A stretch of DNA of 12,147 nucleotides from Planctomycetota bacterium. GTDB lineage: Bacteria > Planctomycetota > SZUA-567. The notes under the pieces are model-generated. The model ran no database searches. It was not told the origin of the DNA and worked only from the letters and a program-made list of their open reading frames with translations. Within the stretch, counting starts at the first letter, position 1. The number at the start of each line of letters is the position of its first letter. Positions 6,723-12,147 of this stretch are shown here, piece by piece. A program made the position numbers and the translations under genes. Location: the NCBI GenBank assembly GCA_031270145.1, contig JAISYD010000162.1, positions 1 through 12,147 on the forward strand. Direction: 5' to 3'.

Positions 6723-6744
6723 TTTTTTGCCCCGAAGGGGAAAA
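6723..6744. repeat. Inverted repeat in the divergent region upstream of rsfS
   Basis: TTTT(6725-6728), a single unpaired G, CCCC (6730-6733), GAA, GGGG (6737-6740) and AAAA (6741-6744) form a compact dyad. Neither strand has a U-run on the 3' side, so it is not an intrinsic terminator. Its place between the two divergent genes would suit an operator or a leader hairpin of the minus-strand mRNA. Confidence 0.35.
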
Positions 6745-6769
6745 TAGCGGCCAATCCCGGGCAAAGCAG

Positions 6770-6797
6770 TTGCAAAAAAAAAGCCGGCGGCTATCAT
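6770..6797 (+). promoter_or_regulatory. Promoter of the rsfS-argC run
   Basis: TTGCAA (6770-6775) and TATCAT (6792-6797) are separated by 16 bases, part of them an A9 run. The predicted transcription start is near 6804, at or next to the second in-frame ATG of rsfS (6805). The first ATG (6796) would lie inside the -10 hexamer. The same TTGCAA-16 layout precedes the SulP gene. Confidence 0.5.
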
Positions 6798-6804
6798 GCC
6801 TAAC

Positions 6805-7200
6805 ATGGAGGATATCGACGCCGACAAGCCCATTGAGCGGAGGAACCGCGAGCTCGCCATTATTTCCGCCCTCGCCATGTACGAGCGGAGAGCCGAGGAT
6901 GTGTTGATCCTGGATCTTCGCTCCCTGATCGATTACGCCGACTACTTCGTCGTCGGCTCGGCGGACAGCCTTGCCCGGCTCCGGAGCATAGCCCGCCGGG
7001 CGGATCAGGTCATGGCCAAGCACGGCGCCAGGCGGCTGAACCGGACAGAGCGCAACGTCGGCTGGATTCTGGCCGATTTCGGCGACATATTGGTGCATGT
7101 CTTTGATCGGAAGGTGCGCGAATTCTACCGGATCGAGGATCTGTGGGGCGATGCCCCGCGGGTCGAATGGCGGGATCGCCTGCCCGGGGGGAAGGCCTGA
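6805..7200 (+). CDS. rsfS: Ribosomal silencing factor RsfS
   Basis: RsfS binds ribosomal protein uL14 (L14) on the large subunit and blocks joining with the small subunit, slowing translation during starvation. The 131-residue protein shows the family pattern: ELAIISALAMYERRAEDVLILDL (16-38, given here as a span with key residues RRAED 28-32), ADYFVVGSADS (45-55), GWILADFGDILVHVF (86-100) and REFYRIEDLWGDAPRV (105-120). No SD precedes either candidate start, the ATG at 6796 or the ATG at 6805. I chose 6805 because the predicted -10 covers 6796 and the transcript would begin at about 6804, giving a leaderless mRNA. If the promoter is wrong, 6796 adds three residues. The gene is followed 2 bases later by argC and diverges from the secreted-protein gene. 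Confidence 0.93.
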   Translation: MEDIDADKPIERRNRELAIISALAMYERRAEDVLILDLRSLIDYADYFVVGSADSLARLRSIARRADQVMAKHGARRLNRTERNVGWILADFGDILVHVFDRKVREFYRIEDLWGDAPRVEWRDRLPGGKA

Positions 7201-7202
7201 AA

Positions 7203-8261
7203 TTGACTTCCGTCAAAATTGTCGGCGCCACCGGCTACGGCGGCCTGGGGATTATTGAAATACTCCTGCGCCACCCGGAATTCAAGATAACCGCTCTGGC
7301 GGCCAGCCAGGAGATCGGCAAACCGATCTCCGCCGTATGGCCCTACCTGGAAGGCTATTGCGATCTGCCCATCCTCTCCGCCGGCTCGCCCGAATTCGCC
7401 GCCGCCGAGGCGGAGGCGGTGGTTTCGGCCACCCCGGACGGAGTTGGCCAGCTTTTGGCCGGGCGGGAACTGGCGGCCGGCCGCCGCTTCCTCGACTATT
7501 CCGGCGACTTCCGCTTCAACTCCCCCGCCCTGTATGCCAAATACGCCGGGCGCATCGCCGGGGATCCCGTCCATAAAACCCCGGAACTGCTGCCCGGCGC
7601 GGTTTACGGGCTTTCCGAGCTGCACCGGGACGAGATCCGCGGGGCGCGGCTGGTCGGCAACCCGGGTTGCTTCGCCGTCTCCTGCCTCCTCGGCCTGGCG
7701 CCGGCGATCCGGCACGGCCTGATCCGGCCGGAAGGCATAATCTGCGACTGCAAGTCCGGCGTTTCCGGCGCCGGAAAAAAGCCGGTTCCGGCGCATCATT
7801 TTCCCGAGCGCTACGGCAGCATGAACGCCTACCGGCTGTCTGGGCATCAACACGTTATGGAGATCGAGCGCGAACTGTCGCTCCTGGCCGGCCGGGACAT
7901 CCGCGTCGCCTTCACCCCCCAGGTCGTCCCCATGTGCCGGGGCATCATGAGCTGCCTTTACGGCGGCTTGTCCGACGGCGTCGGACAAAAAAAACTTCTC
8001 GCCGCCTATCGGGATTTCTACGCCAAGGATGTTTTCGTCCTGGTCAAGGACGCCTCGCGGCCGGTCGCGACCGCCGACGTCCGGGGCGGCAACCGTTGCC
8101 TGCTAACGGTGGCGGCGGACGAGCGGACCGGCGTTTTCCGGGTCGTCAGCCATATTGACAACCTGGTCAAGGGCCAGGCCGGCTCGGCGGCGCAAAATCT
8201 CAATCTTATGTTCGGTTATCCCGAGGATCTGGGCCTGGACGGTCCGCCCCAGCATCCCTGA
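7203..8261 (+). CDS. argC: N-acetyl-gamma-glutamyl-phosphate reductase (ArgC)
   Basis: ArgC reduces N-acetylglutamyl phosphate with NADPH to the semialdehyde, the third step of arginine synthesis. The 352 residues fit the family. Motifs are the NADP loop GATGYGG (8-14), the catalytic cysteine in GNPGCF (Cys156), the active-site histidine region SGHQHVMEIE (213-222), FTPQVVPMCRGI (237-248) and VKGQAGSAAQNLNLMFG (322-338). The residues after the catalytic cysteine read FAVS where GCYPT is usual, a mild divergence. I chose a TTG start at 7203. It lies 2 bases after the rsfS stop, 7 bases after an AAGG SD, and gives the expected N-terminus MTSVKIVGATGYGG. The next ATG upstream in frame lies deep inside rsfS. 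Coupling to rsfS translation is likely. No other arg gene is visible. Confidence 0.94.
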   Translation: MTSVKIVGATGYGGLGIIEILLRHPEFKITALAASQEIGKPISAVWPYLEGYCDLPILSAGSPEFAAAEAEAVVSATPDGVGQLLAGRELAAGRRFLDYSGDFRFNSPALYAKYAGRIAGDPVHKTPELLPGAVYGLSELHRDEIRGARLVGNPGCFAVSCLLGLAPAIRHGLIRPEGIICDCKSGVSGAGKKPVPAHHFPERYGSMNAYRLSGHQHVMEIERELSLLAGRDIRVAFTPQVVPMCRGIMSCLYGGLSDGVGQKKLLAAYRDFYAKDVFVLVKDASRPVATADVRGGNRCLLTVAADERTGVFRVVSHIDNLVKGQAGSAAQNLNLMFGYPEDLGLDGPPQHP

Positions 8262-8303
8262 CTTCAACAGGCCGCCGCCGCGCGGGACACAAGGAACGAA
8301 ACC

Positions 8304-9185
8304 ATGAGCAGCCTATCGGGTCCGGCAACAGATTGGGATTTGGTTCATCGTTGGGAGTGGTTCAGGCGCGACGCCTGGCGACAGGGCTTCCGCGCCGCGG
8401 TGCACGGCCAGGGAGGCGGCCCCGCCAGGGCTTTCGCCGAGCTTTCCCACTCGCTGGACGCCAAAACGCTCCTGGACGCCTCCTGCGGCCTTGGCCGGCG
8501 CGCCATCCTGCTGGCCGAGAAGGGCGTAAACATCCTCGGCTCCGACATTTCCGGCACGGCGGTCAACCGGGCCCGCGAACTCGCCCGGGACGAGGGCGCG
8601 CCCGTGACCTTTTTCCGTTCCGCCTGGAACGATCTGCCCAAAAACATGCCGCACCACTTCGACGGCATCCTGGTCACCGGCCTCAACCTGGAGCCGTCAT
8701 GGGACAACCTGGGCACTTCCCTGGTCGGCCTCTTCCACGCCCTGCAGCCGGGCGGCTTCCTGATGTTCGTGGGCGCCACCGAGAACGAGCCGCGGGACGC
8801 TCCGGGCGAGCGCCTGGAGCGGGAATGGGCCTCGCAGCCGCCCGAGAGGGTGGAATGGTTTTTCCGCGATGGCAAGGTGAGCTGCTCGCTGGTGAAGTTG
8901 CGGACGCGGGCGGTCGACTTCATAGACGACCGGCTGCTTTATGTGAGCGAGGAGAACGGCGACACCGGGCTGGAATCGACCGTGATCCGCCGTCCCGCCT
9001 ACTGGACCTGGAGCCATTGGAGCGATCTGATCCGCATGGCCGGCTTCTGCCACCTGGAAACGCGCAAATACGGGGGCTTCGGAGTGGACGGCGGCGACCT
9101 TCACATCAACGTGGCGTGGAAGGAAAAGAGCGGCTGCGGCCAGCGGCATGATTCCGCCGGACGCGGGGCGGAATATTCGGATTGA
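8304..9185 (+). CDS. Class I SAM-dependent methyltransferase, substrate unknown
   Basis: This 293-residue protein carries a Rossmann-type methyltransferase core. Motif I is DASCGLGRRAI (58-68), the acidic residue closing strand 2 is Asp81 in GSDIS, and a post-core LQPGGFLMFVGA (147-158) matches strand 5 and its loop. The C-terminal 130 residues are rich in Trp, Glu and Arg (for example RPAYWTWSHW, 230-239) and probably bind the substrate. I cannot name that substrate: small molecule, lipid and protein are all possible. The ATG at 8304 has AAGGA 8 bases upstream. The gene follows argC by 42 bp with no terminator and precedes the TetR gene by 29 bp, so it may lie in the same transcript. The final 20 residues look low in conservation potential. 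Confidence 0.85.
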   Translation: MSSLSGPATDWDLVHRWEWFRRDAWRQGFRAAVHGQGGGPARAFAELSHSLDAKTLLDASCGLGRRAILLAEKGVNILGSDISGTAVNRARELARDEGAPVTFFRSAWNDLPKNMPHHFDGILVTGLNLEPSWDNLGTSLVGLFHALQPGGFLMFVGATENEPRDAPGERLEREWASQPPERVEWFFRDGKVSCSLVKLRTRAVDFIDDRLLYVSEENGDTGLESTVIRRPAYWTWSHWSDLIRMAGFCHLETRKYGGFGVDGGDLHINVAWKEKSGCGQRHDSAGRGAEYSD

Positions 9186-9214
9186 TCGGCATCCGGACGG
9201 AGACTCGGCAAAAC

Positions 9215-9889
9215 ATGAAAAACGACGGCGGCGATGGCTTGCCCAATTACGATGTTTTCGGGGAACGGTACCAGCTCCCCCTGATGGACATCGCCAGCCG
9301 CACCAAGGTTAAAATCCTGATTGAGTCAACCGTCCTTTTCGCCAAAAGCGGCTATTCGACGGTTTCGATCAAGGACATCGCCAGGGCCATCGGCATAAAG
9401 CCGGCTTCCGTATACAACCACTTCCCCAGCAAGGAGGCGCTGTGGGACGCGGTCATGGAACACGCCGTGGAACTGTATCTCCTTTATCTCGAGCGCCTGG
9501 CCCAAAAGGCCGCCGCCGCCGCGTCGTTCGCCGAGGCGCTGGAGATAAGCATGATGGAACCCCGGAAGATGTCCAACGACTTCACCTGCTACGCCTTCAG
9601 CCTGATGCGTACGGAGCAGTTCCGCAATGAAAAGGCTTGGGACAAATACAATCAGGTGTTTTTGAGGTACAGCCTGGACTTTTTCACCGGCGTATTCGCC
9701 AAACACCTGGACGATGGATCGGGGGCGCGGTTCGACGCCGGAACGGTGGCGACCATAATCATGAACAGCGTCTTGATGGGAATCGACGTACAGGTGCAAA
9801 AATTGCTGGGCCGAAAAATACCCTACGAGCCCTCGGAAATGCTGGTCAAGCTGCAGGAATTTCTCCTGCTGGCGGTGGCGGGGGCCTGA
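9215..9889 (+). CDS. TetR/AcrR family transcriptional regulator
   Basis: The 224-residue protein has a TetR-type helix-turn-helix at about residues 34-78: the pattern FAKSGYSTVSIKDIARAIG (42-60) followed by KPASVYNHFPSKEALW (62-77). The rest is an all-helical ligand and dimerisation domain with no family-specific motif I can read. Its first 28 residues precede the usual TetR helix 1. I chose the ATG at 9215, which has GGAG 12 bases upstream. A TTG at 9182, overlapping the methyltransferase stop, is the alternative start and would add 11 residues. The gene is lower in GC than its neighbours. It may regulate the methyltransferase, the convergent SulP gene, or something elsewhere; the ligand is unknown. 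It ends 19 bp before the end of sulP. Confidence 0.88.
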   Translation: MKNDGGDGLPNYDVFGERYQLPLMDIASRTKVKILIESTVLFAKSGYSTVSIKDIARAIGIKPASVYNHFPSKEALWDAVMEHAVELYLLYLERLAQKAAAAASFAEALEISMMEPRKMSNDFTCYAFSLMRTEQFRNEKAWDKYNQVFLRYSLDFFTGVFAKHLDDGSGARFDAGTVATIIMNSVLMGIDVQVQKLLGRKIPYEPSEMLVKLQEFLLLAVAGA

Positions 9890-9908
9890 GCCGGCCGTTT
9901 CGGCGCCG

Positions 9909-11747
9909 TCACTGGCCGTCCGGCTTGCCAGGGCGGATGGCTTGGGACGCGCCGCTCCCGATGTCCGGCAGGGAATTGACGAACTCCATGGCGGCGTCGA
10001 AATTGGCGAAGACGCGGTCCTCCCCCAGCAAGGCGATTATGCCGTGGCGGCGGAAATCGTCGCGTACGTTGGGCCGCACGCCCGAGAGCGCCACCACCCG
10101 CCGCGAATTCAGCAAGAACCTGATGGTGTCGCGGAAGGTGCGGATGCCGGTTTCGTCCACGAACGGCACATGCCGCATGCGAATGATCACCGCTCGGGCC
10201 CCCGTCCCCAGCGACTGCAGGACCTGCTGGTATTCCCGCGCGGCGGCGAAGAAAAACGGCCCGCTGATTTCAAAGACGTCGACCCTGGACCTGGTTTCCC
10301 GGTCGGCGGGGACGGTTATGCCGCCCTTTTCCGCGCCGCCGGCGGGATCGGCGACGGAGGCGCTGAAGACAGTGCCCATTTCCGACATGCGCTGGATGAA
10401 CAGGAACGACGCCAGGAGCATGCCGACCTCGATCGCCACGGTCAAATCAACCAGAACCGTCAACAGGAAGGTGGCCAGAAGCACCGCCACCTCGCGGATC
10501 GGCGCCTTGAGGAAGGATATGAAGGTCCGCCATTCGCTCATGTTGTATGACACCACGATGAGTATGCCGGCGAGGCACGGCATGGGTATGAGCTGGGCGT
10601 ATTTCCCAAGGGACATGGCGATGGCCAGCAGGGTGGCGGCGTGGACGATCCCGGCCACCGGCGTGGCGCCGCCGCTCTTGACGTTGGTGATGGTGCGGGC
10701 GATGGCCCCGGTGGCGGGTATGCCGCCGAGGAGCGGGACGATCAGGTTGGCCGCCCCCTGGGCGATCAGCTCGGTGTTGGAATTGTGGGCGTCCCCAATC
10801 ATGCCGTCCGCCACCACCGCCGACAGGAGCGATTCGATGGCGCAAAGCAGGGCGATGGTGAAGGCGGGCTGGAAATAGCCGGGAAGTTCCGCCAGGCTCG
10901 CCGTTGGCCAGGCCGGCTGGAAGCCGCTCGGCAGCGCCCCGAAGCGGTCGCCGATGGTTTCGACGGGAAGGGAGAAGGCGGCGACGGCCGTCGCCGACAG
11001 GACGATGGCGATGAGCGAACCGGGTATGCGCGGGAAAAGCCTCAGTCCCAGCAGGATGACGGCTATGCTGCCAAGGGTGATCAGGAGGCTCCAGGCATGC
11101 GCGGCGCCAAGCGACGCCAGGTATAAGCTCCATTTGGGGATGAAATGTTCCGGGACCGACTCCAGCTCCAGGCCCAGGGCGTCCTTGATTTGGGTGGAAA
11201 AAATGGTCACGGCGATGCCGGAGGTGAAGCCGGTGATCACGGTGTGCGGAATGAGCTTGATGACGTTGCCGAGGCGCAGCAAGCCGAAGCCGACAAGGAA
11301 CAGGCCGGCGAGCATGGTGGAAACGGCCAGGCCCGACAGGCCGTATTCGGCCAGGACGCCGTAGACGATGACGATGAAGGCGCCGGTTGGCCCGCCTATC
11401 TGCACCCGGCTGCCGCCCAGCAGGGAAACTAGGAAGCCGGCCGCGATGGCGGTGATCAGGCCCTTTTCCGGGGCGACTCCGCTGGCCACGGCGAAGGCGA
11501 TGGCCAGGGGCAGCGCCACAATGCCCACGATCACCCCCGCCATAAGGTCCTTGGCCAGGCATTCGCGCCAATAATTCCGATCCAGGACGGAAAGGATTTT
11601 CGGCTGGAACACGTCGCGCCAGGTTGGCCGCGATTGGCGGACCAGGGTCCTGGTGTTCCAGACCCCGGATTGCCTCAGATGACTGCGGATGCTGTCGGTG
11701 ATGCCGTTCCACCTTGGCGAATTTTTCAGCGGCTCGCGCTCCGACAT
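9909..11747 (-). CDS. SulP family inorganic anion transporter with STAS domain
   Basis: This inner-membrane SLC26/SulP carrier has 612 residues. A cytoplasmic N-terminal region of about 65 residues leads into the membrane domain (about 66-455). It includes ALPLAIAFAVASGVAPEKG (78-96), the signature GGSRVQIGGPTGAF (111-124) and AIESLLSAVVADGM (303-316), and many hydrophobic spans. The STAS domain runs from about 488 to 592 (VFEISGPFFF at 491-500, VDETGI at 530-535). SulP proteins move sulfate, bicarbonate or dicarboxylates. The substrate here cannot be read from sequence, so sulfate is only the default. The ATG at 11745-11747 follows AAGGA by 10 bases and a strong promoter about 36 bases further up. 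The gene is transcribed alone and converges on the TetR gene. Confidence 0.93.
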   Translation of the reverse strand: MSEREPLKNSPRWNGITDSIRSHLRQSGVWNTRTLVRQSRPTWRDVFQPKILSVLDRNYWRECLAKDLMAGVIVGIVALPLAIAFAVASGVAPEKGLITAIAAGFLVSLLGGSRVQIGGPTGAFIVIVYGVLAEYGLSGLAVSTMLAGLFLVGFGLLRLGNVIKLIPHTVITGFTSGIAVTIFSTQIKDALGLELESVPEHFIPKWSLYLASLGAAHAWSLLITLGSIAVILLGLRLFPRIPGSLIAIVLSATAVAAFSLPVETIGDRFGALPSGFQPAWPTASLAELPGYFQPAFTIALLCAIESLLSAVVADGMIGDAHNSNTELIAQGAANLIVPLLGGIPATGAIARTITNVKSGGATPVAGIVHAATLLAIAMSLGKYAQLIPMPCLAGILIVVSYNMSEWRTFISFLKAPIREVAVLLATFLLTVLVDLTVAIEVGMLLASFLFIQRMSEMGTVFSASVADPAGGAEKGGITVPADRETRSRVDVFEISGPFFFAAAREYQQVLQSLGTGARAVIIRMRHVPFVDETGIRTFRDTIRFLLNSRRVVALSGVRPNVRDDFRRHGIIALLGEDRVFANFDAAMEFVNSLPDIGSGASQAIRPGKPDGQ

Positions 11748-11789
11748 GGCAATGCCATCCTTGACCGGGTGAATCGGACGAACGCCAGG

Positions 11790-11817
11790 ATTATATGCGT
11801 CCGGCCGCCAATTGCAA
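11790..11817 (-). promoter_or_regulatory. Promoter of the SulP transporter gene
   Basis: On the minus strand a TTGCAA -35 (11812-11817), a 16-base spacer and a perfect TATAAT -10 (11790-11795) place the transcription start near 11783. That gives a leader of about 36 bases holding the AAGGA SD (11758-11762). The -35 hexamer is identical to that proposed for rsfS. Confidence 0.7.
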
Positions 11818-11888
11818 CCTTCCCGCCGACATTTCCGGGGGCATTCGCGTTGCGGCCCGGCGCGGACGCGGAAGCGCGACAGCCAATG

Positions 11889-11917
11889 GAAAGACCGCCC
11901 TTGCCGGGCGGCCTTTC
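11889..11917 (-). terminator. Hairpin downstream of the Rpn remnant, probable terminator
   Basis: A 12-base stem (11889-11900 with 11906-11917) and 5-base loop form a strong GC-core hairpin. On the minus-strand RNA every position pairs, with one G-U wobble. On the plus strand the same position is an A-C mismatch, which favours minus-strand function. The 3' arm ends in UCUUUC, a short U-rich stretch rather than a classical U-run. It lies 32 bases after the stop of the Rpn remnant and upstream of the SulP promoter, where it would insulate the two. Confidence 0.6.
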
Positions 11918-11949
11918 TAGCATTGTCCTATTCGGGCGGCTGGCGGGAA

Positions 11950-12099
11950 TTACGCTTCGCCGGCGAGTCCCCGCAACTCGTCCTCGGGCAGTTGCAACAC
12001 TCCGCTCAGGAAGCTGGCCAGCCGAGCGAGGCGGCCCGATTCAAGCATGAGCGACTTGAACGCCACGTCAATTTTAGGACTAAGCGGTTCCTTGGTCAT
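11950..12099 (-). pseudogene. N-terminal remnant of an Rpn / PD-(D/E)XK nuclease-family transposase gene
   Basis: The ORF encodes 49 residues beginning MTKEPLSPKIDVAFKSLM, followed by a helix and LSGVLQLPEDEL. This matches the conserved N-terminus of Rpn (recombination-promoting nuclease, formerly transposase_31) proteins. Those usually continue for some 250 residues through a PD-(D/E)XK catalytic core. Here a TAA follows after GLAGEA, just before the expected core, and the 32 bases to the next hairpin show no continuation. The GGGAGG SD lies 5 bases before the ATG and a good promoter lies just upstream, so the short ORF is probably still expressed. I favour a decayed gene. A deliberately short protein cannot be excluded. 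Confidence 0.7.
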
Positions 12100-12116
12100 G
12101 ATGGCCTCCCGCCGGT

Positions 12117-12144
12117 AATATACCCGGTGGATTGGCCGTGTAAA
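12117..12144 (-). promoter_or_regulatory. Promoter of the Rpn remnant
   Basis: On the minus strand TTTACA (12139-12144), a 16-base spacer and TATATT (12117-12122) form a near-consensus sigma70 promoter. The predicted start near 12110 gives a leader of about 11 bases that begins right at the GGGAGG SD. Confidence 0.6.
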
Positions 12145-12147
12145 CCA

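Noticed and set aside
6723..6744. Hairpin upstream of rsfS as an intrinsic terminator
   Set aside because: There is no U-run on the 3' side on either strand, and it lies between divergent genes where a terminator is not expected.
9890..9924. Possible terminator between the TetR and SulP genes
   Set aside because: Only a 5-bp GCCGG/CCGGC pairing with a 25-base loop, reaching into the SulP coding end, and no U-run.
11726..11923. Minus-strand ORF of 65 codons overlapping the SulP start and its promoter
   Set aside because: No SD or recognisable protein, and it covers the promoter and hairpin.
1..12147. High frequency of CCGGCC/GGCCGG-type hexamers as DNA uptake signals
   Set aside because: They fall mainly inside codons for Ala, Gly, Arg and Pro in GC-rich DNA. 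I could not count them against a proper background model, and they show no fixed longer context.

Overview
The window is about 12.1 kb of GC-rich bacterial chromosome. It is gene-dense, with short gaps and mostly housekeeping genes. I see no rRNA or tRNA gene, no CRISPR array and no complete insertion sequence. The organism cannot be fixed from this stretch. The DUF4954 left-handed beta-helix protein is, to my knowledge, found mainly in Bacteroidetes, Spirochaetes and Lentisphaerae/PVC bacteria, so a GC-rich spirochaete or PVC-type bacterium is a low-confidence guess. Start sites mostly have AGGAG-like Shine-Dalgarno (SD) sites, and promoters look sigma70-like (TATAAT -10 elements).

Left edge (1-371): an AT-rich tract abuts an excellent minus-strand promoter (TTGACT-17-TATACT) that fires out of the window. 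A 64-residue orphan ORF with a strong SD runs on the minus strand into that tract. Next (372-1645, minus) comes a coupled dtd-dapB pair: D-aminoacyl-tRNA deacylase and the dihydrodipicolinate reductase of lysine/diaminopimelate synthesis. A 162-bp divergent region rich in palindromes separates it from hisC (1808-2860, plus), histidinol-phosphate aminotransferase.

Middle (2871-6656, minus): a three-gene cassette reads secreted small protein, radical SAM protein with an auxiliary-cluster motif, then DUF4954 protein. The last two genes are only 8 bp apart. This is the least understood part of the window and the best candidate for an undescribed function. It diverges from a plus-strand run: rsfS (ribosomal silencing factor, possibly leaderless), argC (arginine biosynthesis, apparent TTG start coupled to rsfS), a class I SAM methyltransferase and a TetR regulator.

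Right (9909-11747, minus): a SulP anion transporter with a C-terminal STAS domain and a clear TTGCAA-16-TATAAT promoter. At the right edge is a 49-residue remnant of an Rpn/PD-(D/E)XK family gene. It keeps its own promoter, SD and downstream hairpin but ends before the expected catalytic core.

The amino-acid genes (dapB, hisC, argC) come from three different pathways and do not form a biosynthetic cluster. The window is therefore best read as several small independent transcription units.
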